Below are positions 1 to 8,329 of a stretch of DNA of 64,000 nt, in pieces (the stretch's first letter is position 1; the number at the start of each line of letters is the position of its first letter). The notes under the pieces are model-generated. The model was given only the letters and a program-made list of their open reading frames with translations. It searched no databases and was not told the origin of the DNA. This DNA comes from an uncultured Kiloniellaceae bacterium (GTDB lineage Bacteria; Pseudomonadota; Alphaproteobacteria; Kiloniellales; Kiloniellaceae): contig CANMQP010000005.1 of the NCBI GenBank assembly GCA_947500035.1, positions 1 through 64,000 of the forward strand, given 5' to 3'. The position numbers and the translations under genes were made by a program.

Positions 1-126
1 GCCTTCATAGAGGCACACAATGAGAACCCGAAACCATACAAATGGGTCAAATCCGCAGACGAAATACTCGCTTCCGTAAAGCGATTTTGCCAGAAAACAC
101 AAAAATCTCTATGTAGCGAACTTTAG
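1..126 (+). CDS. IS630-family transposase, C-terminal fragment
   Basis: Frame 1 is open from the window edge to a TAG at 124-126 and gives 41 residues. It contains WVKSADEILASVKRFCQ, the characteristic C-terminal stretch of IS630/Tc1-mariner transposases just after the DDE catalytic domain. Only the end is visible, so I cannot tell whether the element is intact to the left. The bases after the stop (about 127-140, ending in GTGACTAG) could be the right terminal inverted repeat next to the TA target that IS630 elements use, but the left end is outside the window. Confidence 0.75.
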   Translation, partial: AFIEAHNENPKPYKWVKSADEILASVKRFCQKTQKSLCSEL

Positions 127-174
127 AGTCAGGTGACTAGGCACTCTGACGGGACGGGGGACCAAGACACCGAG

Positions 175-214
175 TGCAAAAAATAAGGGGCGTGGTATGA
201 ACCACGCCCCTTAT
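175..214 (-). terminator. Intrinsic terminator of the cytochrome c' gene
   Basis: A perfect 14-bp inverted repeat (183-196 with 201-214, loop ATGA) is followed on the minus strand by a run of T (complement of the A-run at 178-183). It lies about 45 bp beyond the stop codon of the cytochrome c' gene. Confidence 0.9.
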
Positions 215-258
215 CCCCGGTAGGACTCTCGCCCTGTCGGCTTTTGACGCTCTAACCT

Positions 259-723
259 TTACTTATCGCGATTGGCGTCGTGACAGGCTTTGCAGGTCTT
301 GCCGACCTCGCCCAATTGCTTGCCTGCAGCCGCCATATCGCCACTGGCCGCAAGATCAGCCAGTTTTGTGGCCTCGGTTTCAAGGGCCTTCAGGCCTGCG
401 GAGAACTTATCCCAGTCTTTCCAAACGTTTTCGTTGGAGGTGGTCTTCTCGCTGCCCATTCCGTGGGTGTTCTGTTTGAAGGCGGCGGGGGCCAGTGTTG
501 CGGCTGCCGCTATCCCGCGTGCGTGTGCTGCCAGAGCGTCTTTGTGCTCCACCTGGCCTTTGATGATCAGTGCAGAGGCCTTCATGTTCCCCCCGACGGT
601 TGCCATCAGCGCTTTGCGGTATTCAATAGCGGCATCAGGCTCCGTCTCGGCCATGACGCTTCCGGTGACCAGTACAGCTCCCGCCACTGCGGACGCGCTG
701 ATGATCTTCACCAATTTATTCAT
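259..723 (-). CDS. Cytochrome c' (class II c-type cytochrome)
   Basis: This 154-aa protein has an N-terminal signal peptide ending near VMAETE (residue about 27) and a single haem motif CKACH at residues 144-148, close to the C-terminus as in four-helix-bundle class II cytochromes. Length and layout fit cytochrome c', a periplasmic pentacoordinate haem protein that binds NO and other gases. The ATG at 723 is preceded by a strong GGAGGG ribosome binding site, so the much longer open frame running upstream is ignored. It lies downstream of and in the same direction as the TRAP transporter genes, but a 146-bp gap with long A/T tracts (827-848) suggests its own promoter. It ends at a strong terminator. 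Role by family: NO or redox stress protection; not shown here. Confidence 0.9.
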   Translation of the reverse strand: MNKLVKIISASAVAGAVLVTGSVMAETEPDAAIEYRKALMATVGGNMKASALIIKGQVEHKDALAAHARGIAAAATLAPAAFKQNTHGMGSEKTTSNENVWKDWDKFSAGLKALETEATKLADLAASGDMAAAGKQLGEVGKTCKACHDANRDK

Positions 724-869
724 TCTTATCCCTCCAGTTGCTTCCAATCTCTCGAAAAACGGCCCGCGGGCAAACGTGGGCATGACAACAACACCTGCCA
801 TCGTGGTATTATTCCACTGTGCAGCGTTTTTTTTTGTCTTTTTTTTCAAACGGCGATCACGAAGCGGTG

Positions 870-2903
870 TCAGGCGGCTCTCCGTTGCAATAACTGACGG
901 ACCAGAACAGGCAGCATCAGCACAAAACCGACCAGCATGGTCGTGACACCCGGTGCGATAAAGAGTAGCGAAACCAATCCGACCCACCAGCGTTCCAGTT
1001 TGTTGAGCGGCGCCATGAGGAACCCGGAAAAGGCGACGCCCAGTGAACTGATCCCAAGCATGGCCCCCAGGAGCGTGGTCGCGAAAGCGGCCCAGGTGAA
1101 GCCGTCCGCAACCAGGAGCAAAGCGGGAGAATAGACGAAAACAAAGGGCACCAGCGCTTTCGCGATCCCAAGCCTGAAGGCGGTGTTGCCGGTCTTGAAG
1201 GGATTGGATCCGGCGATACCCGCGGCTGCATAGGCCGCAAGGGCAACCGGCGGCGTGATATCCGCCAGAACGCCGTAATAGAAGACGAAAAAGTGCGCGA
1301 CCAGCTGTTCCACCTGAAGCTGGGCCAAGGCGGGCCCGGCGACGGCGACCAGAATAATGTAGGTGGCCGTTGTGGGAATGCCCGCACCCATGATGATGCA
1401 GGAGAAGGCAATCAGAAGCAGAGAGAAGAACAAGGCCCACTGGGGAACGGTGAAGTAGCTGAAGGGCCAGATTGTGCCCATGGCGGCGCCGATATCGGTC
1501 GCGGTTTGAAGGACGACGTAGCCGAGCCTGAAGCCGACGCCGGTCAGGGTCACCACACCTACGACGACACCAACGGTGGCTGCCGCTGCGCCGACGGCCA
1601 GGGTGCTTCTGGCGCCTGCAGCAAGTGAATTCCAAAGATCGGTCAAGGTCAGCCGGTTGACCGGATTCAAAAAGCCGACCACGACGCAGGCGATAATGCC
1701 GTAAACTGCCGCAAAGTCGGGCGTGCGGCCCGATAGAATCAGGTAGACCAGAATCGCGAGCGGAATGATCGACAGCCAATGCTGGCGCAGAACGATCGCT
1801 GCTTTCGGTAATTCCTCTGCGGATAAGCCTCTGAGGCCGAGCTTTTTGGCCTCGAGGTGCACCATGATGAAGATCCCGAAGTAATGTAATAGCGCCGGGA
1901 AGAGGGCGGCGGCCAGAATGTCGCGCAGCGGGATTTCCAGGTATTCCACCATGATGAAGGCGGCAGCCCCCATAATCGGCGGCGTGATCTGGCCGCCGGT
2001 GGACGCGGTTGCCTCCACGGCGCCGGAGAAGTGCGCCGGATAGCCGACGCGCTTCATCGCCGGGATGGTCAGCGCGCCCGTGGTGACGGTGTTGGCGATC
2101 GAGGAACCGGAAATCGTCCCCATGAAGGCGGAAGAAAAGATGGCGACTTTTGCCGGTCCGCCGGAATAGCGGCCGGCGATTACCATGGCCAGATCGATGA
2201 AGAGCTGCCCCAGCCCGATCCGGGTCGCAAGCACCCCGAAGAGGATGAAAAGGAACACATACTGCGCCATCACGCCGATTGCGACGCCGTAAATTCCCTG
2301 GTTTGTCATGTAGAGGTGATTGATCAACCCGAGCCAGCTTGTCCCGCCGTGTTTGAGCGCGCCGGGCGCGTAGGGGCCGAAGATCGCAAAAAGAATGAAT
2401 ATGATCGCGATGATGGGCAGGGTAGGGCCGACCGACCTGCGCGCGGCCTCCAGGGTGACGACAAGAAGAATGGTCCCGGCAAGGACATCGAAATCGGACG
2501 GGTTTCCGACCCTCTCAGCCACGATCTCCGGGGGGAGCAGCGGAAGGTAAAGTGCCGCCACGACGGCCAGGATGCCGAAGATGACATCGAAAAGATTTAC
2601 ACCGTCGAGCCGGTACCACGCGGCGGCCGGCGGCTCTGTCGTATTGCTGCGGCGGTAAGAGAACATAAAAAAGACAAGACCGAGCACGAAGGCAAGATGA
2701 ATGCCCCGATGCAAGAGCTCGCGGATCAGTCCGAAACCGGATGCATAGAAGTGATAGACCGACATTGCGACCAGCAAGGTCGTGATCACCATGGCGATCT
2801 TCGCGCCGGTCGGCCGAAATGCGGTTTCGGGATCGTACTTGCGCTCGAGTTCTGCGATCTCTTCGGCGCTGAGACGGTCCTCGTCCTGCGGATCCGCATT
2901 CAT
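870..2903 (-). CDS. TRAP transporter fused permease (DctQM, TAXI type)
   Basis: A 677-aa integral membrane protein in which the small (DctQ, 4 TM) and large (DctM, about 12 TM) TRAP subunits are fused, as is usual for TAXI-type systems. The hallmark DctM segment is clear: GTISGSSIANTVTTGALTIP followed by AVEATASTGGQITPP. It uses an ion gradient to import a substrate delivered by the periplasmic binding protein encoded just upstream (3109-4122). The two genes are separated by 205 bp containing a terminator-like hairpin, so the permease is probably expressed at a lower level than the binding protein. The N-terminus is cytoplasmic, acidic and about 35 residues long. The substrate cannot be read from sequence; organic acids are common for the family. 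Confidence 0.95.
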   Translation of the reverse strand: MNADPQDEDRLSAEEIAELERKYDPETAFRPTGAKIAMVITTLLVAMSVYHFYASGFGLIRELLHRGIHLAFVLGLVFFMFSYRRSNTTEPPAAAWYRLDGVNLFDVIFGILAVVAALYLPLLPPEIVAERVGNPSDFDVLAGTILLVVTLEAARRSVGPTLPIIAIIFILFAIFGPYAPGALKHGGTSWLGLINHLYMTNQGIYGVAIGVMAQYVFLFILFGVLATRIGLGQLFIDLAMVIAGRYSGGPAKVAIFSSAFMGTISGSSIANTVTTGALTIPAMKRVGYPAHFSGAVEATASTGGQITPPIMGAAAFIMVEYLEIPLRDILAAALFPALLHYFGIFIMVHLEAKKLGLRGLSAEELPKAAIVLRQHWLSIIPLAILVYLILSGRTPDFAAVYGIIACVVVGFLNPVNRLTLTDLWNSLAAGARSTLAVGAAAATVGVVVGVVTLTGVGFRLGYVVLQTATDIGAAMGTIWPFSYFTVPQWALFFSLLLIAFSCIIMGAGIPTTATYIILVAVAGPALAQLQVEQLVAHFFVFYYGVLADITPPVALAAYAAAGIAGSNPFKTGNTAFRLGIAKALVPFVFVYSPALLLVADGFTWAAFATTLLGAMLGISSLGVAFSGFLMAPLNKLERWWVGLVSLLFIAPGVTTMLVGFVLMLPVLVRQLLQRRAA

Positions 2904-3013
2904 GTCTTAGTCCCCCAGACTATTGACCGGCTGCCGGATGGTTTCGTTTGATCCGGAAGACGGCTGACGCCCTCAGGCCCCATACCCGAAAGCGTTTGCA
3001 CCTTGCGAAGAAA

Positions 3014-3039
3014 AACCCGGACGCCGGAGCGCCCGGGTT
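3014..3039 (-). terminator. Hairpin terminator between TRAP binding protein and permease
   Basis: Arms 3014-3023 and 3030-3039 pair over 10 bp with one mismatch around the loop CCGGAG, and on the minus strand are followed directly by TTTTTCTTC. The position, about 70 bp after the binding-protein stop and before the permease start, fits partial termination that lowers permease transcription. Confidence 0.8.
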
Positions 3040-3108
3040 GGGTCATCTAGAGAGCCGGATCGTTCTTCATGCGCTTTGCGAGAACCAATGCTGCTCTCTC
3101 TCGCCGGC

Positions 3109-4122
3109 CTATTTGATCAGGCCGGCTTCCTTGTAGAAACGCTCGGCGCCAGCGTGAAGCGGCACACCGACACCCGTGAGAGCCGTCTCGGGGGTAATGG
3201 TCTTGCCCTTGGCGTGACCGACGTCAAGCAGCTTGCGGGATTCCTTGTTCCACAGGGCTTTCGTGATGTTGTAGATGAGCTCCTCATCTTCCTTGGCGCT
3301 GGTGAACCACTGCGCGCCGACGGAGACGGTGTTCACAGCACCCACACCCGGATAAGCATCCGCGGGAATCTCGCTCTGTGCGAAGAAACCGTACTTATCG
3401 GCGAGCGCTTTGGCGCCGTCTCCATCGATCGGAACAAGCTTGATTTCGGCGGCAGAGGCGAGTTCCACCAGCGAGCCGGTCGGATAACCCGCGACCACGA
3501 AAAAGGCGTCGATCTTGCCGTTGCGCAGAGCTTCCGAAGCTGCGTTGCCTTTCAGGGCTTCCGCATCGACATCGGACAGGCTCAAACCGTTGGCTTCCAG
3601 GATCAGGTTTGCGTCCACGTAGGTGCCGGATCCAGGTTCATCGAGCGAAACCCGCTTGCCCTTCAGATCGGCAACGCCGTTGATGCCGCTGTCTTTCAGG
3701 GCAACCAGGTGGATATGCTCCTCAAACAGCGCGGCGATGGTCCGCAGATCCTTTGCGGGCTCCTTGCCTTCCATGGTCCCTGTTCCGGTGTAGGCCCAGT
3801 ATGCCACATCGGATTGCGCGAAGCCGGAATTGCGCAGGCCCGAGATAATCGCATTCACATTGTCGACTGAACCCCGTGACGATACGGCGGAGGCAATAAG
3901 GCCATCGACACCGCAGCTTCCGCCCTCACCGCACTCACGCGATCCGGGCGGTTTGGAAATGGCGTTGGCGATGACGCCGCCGACGGGATAATAGGTGTAA
4001 GCCGTGCCGCCCGTACCGATCGTAAAGAACTTCAAGTCCTGCGCCTGCGCGGAAGCGGCGAGGCCGGCGGCAAAGGCTGCGGAAATTGCCGCCGTCTTTG
4101 TAAATTTGCTCAGTAGGGTCAT
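3109..4122 (-). CDS. TAXI-family TRAP transporter solute-binding protein
   Basis: A 337-aa periplasmic protein with a signal peptide cleaved near AQAQD (residue about 24). The mature start FFTIGTGGTAYTYYPVGG and the cysteine pair in RECGEGGSCGVDGLIAS are hallmarks of the TAXI (TRAP-associated extracytoplasmic immunogenic) binding-protein family. It captures substrate for the fused permease encoded downstream on the same strand. The start is the ATG at 4122 with AAGGAAA a few bases upstream; the open frame extends further but without a signal sequence. A terminator hairpin follows the stop. The substrate is not predictable. Confidence 0.93.
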   Translation of the reverse strand: MTLLSKFTKTAAISAAFAAGLAASAQAQDLKFFTIGTGGTAYTYYPVGGVIANAISKPPGSRECGEGGSCGVDGLIASAVSSRGSVDNVNAIISGLRNSGFAQSDVAYWAYTGTGTMEGKEPAKDLRTIAALFEEHIHLVALKDSGINGVADLKGKRVSLDEPGSGTYVDANLILEANGLSLSDVDAEALKGNAASEALRNGKIDAFFVVAGYPTGSLVELASAAEIKLVPIDGDGAKALADKYGFFAQSEIPADAYPGVGAVNTVSVGAQWFTSAKEDEELIYNITKALWNKESRKLLDVGHAKGKTITPETALTGVGVPLHAGAERFYKEAGLIK

Positions 4123-4399
4123 CCCTGTTTCCTTTTGCTCATCATGGCCAGCACACAAAGCCCGGCAGACCCTAGGTCCGCCCAATTCACCCCAAGTTGT
4201 TTTATTTGGAGAATCCCGGTGCTGACGCTCTCGATCGTTAGATGATCCAGCCGATATCCGCTCTTCGTTTAGGCACATCGAAACGATGGCAGACTTATCC
4301 GGCTGAGACCAAGGCCGGGAAGTATGGGTGTTGTCGGTAATGTTGCGCAAGTGGCAGATGACGCAAAAAGCCGGTTTCTACGCAAAGTTTTCTTGTGCC

Positions 4400-4600
4400 G
4401 AAGCGTGGATTACAGCGTCATAAAAATAGGGTTCAAATTAACCTTAATAAAAATAGTAAAATGCCGCTTAATCAATTATGTAATTAATAATAATATGAAA
4501 AGTTAACTATAGAATTGAATTTTAATTAATATTAACTCAAATAAAAATTAATAATTTATTTGAAATCGAGATGAAAATTGTATAAATCTCTCGTCATTCT
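4400..4600. other. AT-rich intergenic island
   Basis: The 503-bp gap 4123-4625 has no convincing gene. Its right part (about 4400-4600) is very AT-rich, with many TTAATTAATA-type stretches, in sharp contrast to the surrounding high-GC coding DNA. It carries the promoter region of the small ORFs that start at 4626. A 60-codon open frame at 4324-4506 has no ribosome binding site and AT-driven composition, and I do not call it. Confidence 0.7.
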
Positions 4601-4625
4601 TCAATGTATGGGGAGGGGCAGAAAC

Positions 4626-4820
4626 ATGATGTTGGCGGAGCTCCAGACGGGGGAACACCATGAGCGGGTATCAGCACAGAGCGAACTCGCGCACAGCATG
4701 ATCTCGACCATGGGAAGAGATTCGGCGATCAGTGCCTGTTGGGCAAATGAGTGGTTCGGCGTGCTCGAGGAAATATATGCCTTGGACCGCGCTGCCCTCG
4801 AAATTTCGAGCGGGGAGTAA
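4626..4820 (+). CDS. Small hypothetical protein (64 aa)
   Basis: A short ORF starting MMLAELQTGEHHERVS, preceded by a strong GGGAGGGG at a good spacing. It has no signal peptide or membrane segment. The stop overlaps the ribosome binding site of the next small ORF (4826), suggesting translational coupling. Its G+C content returns to that of the chromosome immediately after the AT-rich island. I do not recognise the family; reality of the gene rests on the ribosome binding site and the coupled downstream ORF. Confidence 0.5.
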   Translation: MMLAELQTGEHHERVSAQSELAHSMISTMGRDSAISACWANEWFGVLEEIYALDRAALEISSGE

Positions 4821-4825
4821 TCGGC

Positions 4826-5005
4826 GTGGTCATAGATGCGAAGCTCAATGAAGGCTACGTCGTGCTTTGTGACAAGCGCGCCGAAATGCACAGTTTTCTG
4901 ATTGTTTCATTCGGTTTGTCGGTCGAGTGCCCCCATTGCGGTGCGACGGAACTTGCGACCGACCTGGTGACTGATTTCTATCTGTCGGATCAGGCAGCGG
5001 CGTAA
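4826..5005 (+). CDS. Small CPHCG-containing protein (59 aa)
   Basis: I choose the GTG at 4826, preceded by GGGGAG at 4812-4817, which overlaps the end of the previous ORF. The product contains SVECPHCGATELATDL, a single CxxC knuckle resembling half of a zinc ribbon, in an otherwise soluble peptide. The same frame is open back to 4751, but the region there overlaps the upstream ORF. A possible role is a small metal-binding or regulatory protein; no family name can be given with confidence. A 10-bp inverted repeat lies across its stop codon. Confidence 0.55.
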   Translation: MVIDAKLNEGYVVLCDKRAEMHSFLIVSFGLSVECPHCGATELATDLVTDFYLSDQAAA

Positions 5006-5016
5006 CGCCTGATCCG
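4986..5016 (+). repeat. Perfect inverted repeat over the stop codon of the 59-aa ORF
   Basis: CGGATCAGGC (4986-4995) and GCCTGATCCG (5007-5016) form a 10-bp stem around an 11-nt loop that contains the TAA. There is no T-run after it, so this is a transcript-stabilising hairpin or a factor-dependent terminator at best. Confidence 0.55.
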
Positions 5017-5169
5017 AGTCTGCGGACAGCCTTTGTTCATTGGACCATGACCGCTCTCACCGCAAGGAGGGAGAGCGTTAATTCTCTTCTGGAACAGGAA
5101 AACGAGCGCCACTTTGAGGCCTTCGCGTAGCGCTCACGCAAGCAGAAAATCTAATTGGGCTGTCTTGCT

Positions 5170-5781
5170 TTATTTCGGCCGCGGCATGGTGAAGACGCTC
5201 TCGACTTTCGCGTAATCCATGTAGCCCATCCGGGCGATGGGCAGAACCTTGGAGATGTCAATCAAACCATCGGTCAGGACGTCGTCGTTGATATGAATGC
5301 CGACGACCTGGCCGATGACCATTGCATTGGCGTCCCGCGGATCATTGCTGGGCAATTCAACGATCTGATGGGTTTTACACTCCAGATGGATCGGCGAGGC
5401 CTTGACCCGGGGCGGCGCGACCAGGACTGAAGCCTCGGATTCCAGCTCGGCCAGCGCCATTTCATCCGTTTCGGCCGGGTATTGGCCAGCGGAGATGTTC
5501 ATTTGAGATCTCAGGTCCCAGGTCGCGATGTTCGCGACGAACTCTCCGGTCTCCCGGCAGTTTGTCACCGTGTCCTTCACTTCATCGTTTTTTCGCCCGT
5601 TTGACGAAAACATCACCAGATGCGGGTCCGAGGAGACGCCGTTGAAGAAGCTGTAGGGGGCGAGATTGACCACGCCTGCCGTGTCGAGGGTCGAGATCCA
5701 GCCAATAGGGCGGGGAACGATGCAGCTTTTAAAGGGGTCGTGCGGAAGGCCGTGCTTATTCTCAGCAGTTTCGTAAAACAT
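5170..5781 (-). CDS. Flavin reductase-like FMN-binding protein
   Basis: A 203-aa cytoplasmic protein of the flavin reductase-like (flavoredoxin/PNPOx-related) family. The early motif CIVPRPIGWISTLD and the following APYSFFNGVSSDP segment are typical FMN-binding parts; the C-terminal half has LECKTHQIVELP and VVGIHI, also conserved. Members reduce free flavins or act as flavin-dependent electron carriers. It follows the DUF3179 gene on the same strand with a 113-bp gap that holds a four-copy 16-bp repeat. The partner oxygenase, if any, is not nearby. Confidence 0.88.
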   Translation of the reverse strand: MFYETAENKHGLPHDPFKSCIVPRPIGWISTLDTAGVVNLAPYSFFNGVSSDPHLVMFSSNGRKNDEVKDTVTNCRETGEFVANIATWDLRSQMNISAGQYPAETDEMALAELESEASVLVAPPRVKASPIHLECKTHQIVELPSNDPRDANAMVIGQVVGIHINDDVLTDGLIDISKVLPIARMGYMDYAKVESVFTMPRPK

Positions 5782-5838
5782 AAATACTCGATGATCTCTC
5801 AGGAAAGACTGTTGGCGCTGAACCTAACAACAACGCGT

Positions 5839-5902
5839 CCAGAATGCTACTCGACCGGAATGCTACTCGAGCGGAATGCGACTCGAGCGGAATGCTACTC
5901 GA
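5839..5902. repeat. Four tandem 16-bp repeats
   Basis: Four head-to-tail units of the form (g/c)CGGAATGCTACTCGA occupy 5839-5854, 5855-5870, 5871-5886 and 5887-5902, with only one or two changes each. The last unit overlaps the 3' end of the DUF3179 gene, so the array grew out of its final codons into the gap before the flavin reductase gene. Confidence 0.9.
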
Positions 5903-6923
5903 TGCGCAGATCGCCATCGGGATGGAAGGCGTGGAAGACGAACGCGAAGGTGACGTCATAGGGAACGTCGCGCAGTACATCGTTCTCGCGGCGCTGGACA
6001 ACGACATTGCCGACATCCCGGCCTTTGGCAATAACCCGGGTATCGAGCGCCGAGTTCTGGCCCGCTTCCCAGGTCAAAACCAGATCTTCGCTTTCGATCT
6101 TGCCGTTTTCCCGCAGCAAACTCATGCTCCAGGCTCTTTTGCCCACCGCAACCACGCGTGCCATCGGCTCAATCCCTTCGGGCATCTCGCCGCGATAGAG
6201 AAAGGGAACCGTGGAGCTGTCATAGCCGTCGTAAGGGTTTTGACCATAGGACCGCATGTTTTCATTGTTGGGGACCAGCACGGAGCCCTCGGGGTGGCGG
6301 GCAGCGAAACGCTCCCAGGATTCCAGCCGTGACGGCAGCATTGTCAGTTTTTTGCCGGTCATCTCGCCGACGATCGCTTCCCCAAGGAATTGCTGCCACC
6401 AGCTTTCCGTGGTTCGGTCGTACATGACCAGATCCGAGTTGCGCAGTTTCCCGGTCGTGCCGAACTCCAGAACCTGACCGTCGAGGGTTCGGTCAAAAAC
6501 GATTGCCGAATTGCAAAGGGGGCAATAGGTCACCGTGACGGGCTTCCCGCCGATCACATCGTTTACGATCTCGTGCCAGGTCAGGATTCGTAAGGGATAG
6601 GCGCGTGCCTCGCCTGCAACCACCAAACCCACGACCGGCTCCGTGGGCGCCAGATCTTCCACGGCTGCAACAGGGACGAACTTTGGATTGTCGATGGAGG
6701 GGATGCCGTCTTTGGGCGGTCCGCCGCTCAGAATTTCCCGGTACTCAACGGAATGGATCGCGAAATCGGTGTTCGGCCATTCTGAACGCCAACGATCGAC
6801 GGATTGCGCAGCGGCCGTCGAGATGTGGGCCGCCCCATTCAACAGAATTGTGGATAGCAGGAAAACGGCGATAGCGAGGCGGGCGGCTCGGTTGCGGAGC
6901 GACAAGGTGCGGGAATCGAACAT
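5895..6923 (-). CDS. DUF3179 domain-containing exported protein
   Basis: A 342-aa protein with an N-terminal signal or anchor segment (residues about 15-40) followed by a DUF3179 domain. The defining motifs are TVTYCPLCNSAIVFDR and GKLRNSDLVMYDRTTESWWQ. The function of DUF3179 is unknown; the CPLC motif suggests metal or redox chemistry outside the cytoplasm. The C-terminal codons are part of a 16-bp tandem repeat (5839-5902), so the protein tail is probably variable between strains. A 216-bp gap separates it from the DUF2336 gene upstream. Confidence 0.92.
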   Translation of the reverse strand: MFDSRTLSLRNRAARLAIAVFLLSTILLNGAAHISTAAAQSVDRWRSEWPNTDFAIHSVEYREILSGGPPKDGIPSIDNPKFVPVAAVEDLAPTEPVVGLVVAGEARAYPLRILTWHEIVNDVIGGKPVTVTYCPLCNSAIVFDRTLDGQVLEFGTTGKLRNSDLVMYDRTTESWWQQFLGEAIVGEMTGKKLTMLPSRLESWERFAARHPEGSVLVPNNENMRSYGQNPYDGYDSSTVPFLYRGEMPEGIEPMARVVAVGKRAWSMSLLRENGKIESEDLVLTWEAGQNSALDTRVIAKGRDVGNVVVQRRENDVLRDVPYDVTFAFVFHAFHPDGDLRIE

Positions 6924-7139
6924 TCGTCATTTTTCGCGAGCTGTGATCGAAAAGCGAATCACACTCGGGTGATGGGAAGCTGGCAAGGGAAATTGGGAAA
7001 TACCTAAAACTGAAAAATACCTGACGAGGTAGCGCACGCCGCAGGGGCGCGACCCGACATGGCTTTAAAGCGCGGCCGCGATGCATCAGGCAGGGCAGTC
7101 CGAAATGCTCCCGCTACCGGGCCGCCAGGATATAGTCCG

Positions 7140-8147
7140 TCACGAATTGCTTTGGCTTTGCGGTTGACCACCGCTCTTTGCTTCAATGACGTCGCGGACC
7201 TTCTCTACGATCTCCCGGTGCAACATGCTCGGAAGCCTGGCCTTGGCGCAGAGCAGACTGGTTGCCTGAGTATTGCCCTCGCGCAGGATCAGCTCCACGT
7301 TCTGCACGGACGTGCCGGTTCTGACCGCGATGGCCGCTTCGAAGAACGGCAGGTTTCCGCCGCGGATTGCCATGAGGCAAAAGGTGTGAGTCAGTTCGCC
7401 CTTCTTGTTGAGATCCGTGGCATATTGCATGGCTTCCGCGGCCGTTTTGAACTCCGCCAGATCAAGCAGCGCGTGATTTTCGGCCTCTTGCGCCAGGACG
7501 TTCACGAAGTCGGGGGACATTCCGTAGCGTGTCTCAAGCTGCTCGCGAGCGGTTTTCGAGACCTTTTTGATCAGGCCCATCGCGATCCTGGGCGACAGAT
7601 CGGCGCGTTTGGCAACAGACTCCAGCAGATTTTGATCCGACTCAAAGCGTTTTGTAATCGTGGTAAAACCATGATCGTCGAGCGCGGCCGTTTCGTTCTG
7701 CACAAGGGCGTGAGCGACTTCAACGTTCCCAACCGTGGCCAGGTGATTACTCACTTTTGCCGACAGATCCTGCCGTTCCGCTATGGCAACACGAACGGTA
7801 TCAGACACGTCACTCGCGATTTCAATGAGTTCGTCCTCGGAGAATATCTCGGTGACCTTCAGGAAGGGAATGGCCACGGATTCCAGATCGTGGGCGAGGG
7901 TATAGCCGATGTCTTTGGGCAGAAATGCGCATTTTCCGACGCTTTCTGCGAGGGCTGAGCGGACTGCTTCGACGGCATCTTCCGCCAATTGACGTGCGAT
8001 TGCCCAAATGAGCTCGCATTCAAGTGGCGTCATAGACGTTTTCAGCTTGCTCGACAGCTTTTGCGCAACTTCTGCGCGCTTCTCCGGCTGTAATTCGCTC
8101 ACAAGGTAGTCTGCTTGATAACTACGGAGCGTTTTCTTCTCGGCCAC
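7140..8147 (-). CDS. DUF2336 domain-containing protein (copy 1)
   Basis: A 335-aa soluble, helical, HEAT-like protein without a signal peptide. The repeating pattern of VRSALAES, VRVAIAERQDLS and VAHALVQNE, each helix pair describing residues that respond or fail, is typical of DUF2336, a family abundant in Rhodospirillales and related alphaproteobacteria. Its function is unknown. It lies upstream of nothing co-directional within 200 bp, so it is probably a single-gene unit. A longer second DUF2336 gene lies at 62555-63742; the two share layout but are clearly diverged. Confidence 0.88.
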   Translation of the reverse strand: MAEKKTLRSYQADYLVSELQPEKRAEVAQKLSSKLKTSMTPLECELIWAIARQLAEDAVEAVRSALAESVGKCAFLPKDIGYTLAHDLESVAIPFLKVTEIFSEDELIEIASDVSDTVRVAIAERQDLSAKVSNHLATVGNVEVAHALVQNETAALDDHGFTTITKRFESDQNLLESVAKRADLSPRIAMGLIKKVSKTAREQLETRYGMSPDFVNVLAQEAENHALLDLAEFKTAAEAMQYATDLNKKGELTHTFCLMAIRGGNLPFFEAAIAVRTGTSVQNVELILREGNTQATSLLCAKARLPSMLHREIVEKVRDVIEAKSGGQPQSQSNS

Positions 8148-8329
8148 GGATTGTCCTCGACGCTTTAGGTTTGCCTAAACCTTTTGTGCAGCATCGCTTA
8201 AAGACATTAGAGTACCGTTAATTATCCAGGCCGGTACGCGGATCCTGAACGCGCCGCCGATCCTGGTCTTTATGTTGAATTTGTCTCAAGGCCGGGGAAA
8301 AGCCGCTAACCGCGACGAGACCTGCTTTT

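Noticed and set aside
724-1779. Upstream extension of the cytochrome c' frame to 1779
   Set aside because: It overlaps the TRAP permease in another frame and lacks homology; the signal peptide and ribosome binding site fix the start at 723.
4324-4506. 60-aa plus-strand ORF in the AT-rich gap
   Set aside because: No ribosome binding site, and its second half is composed of AT-rich codons only.
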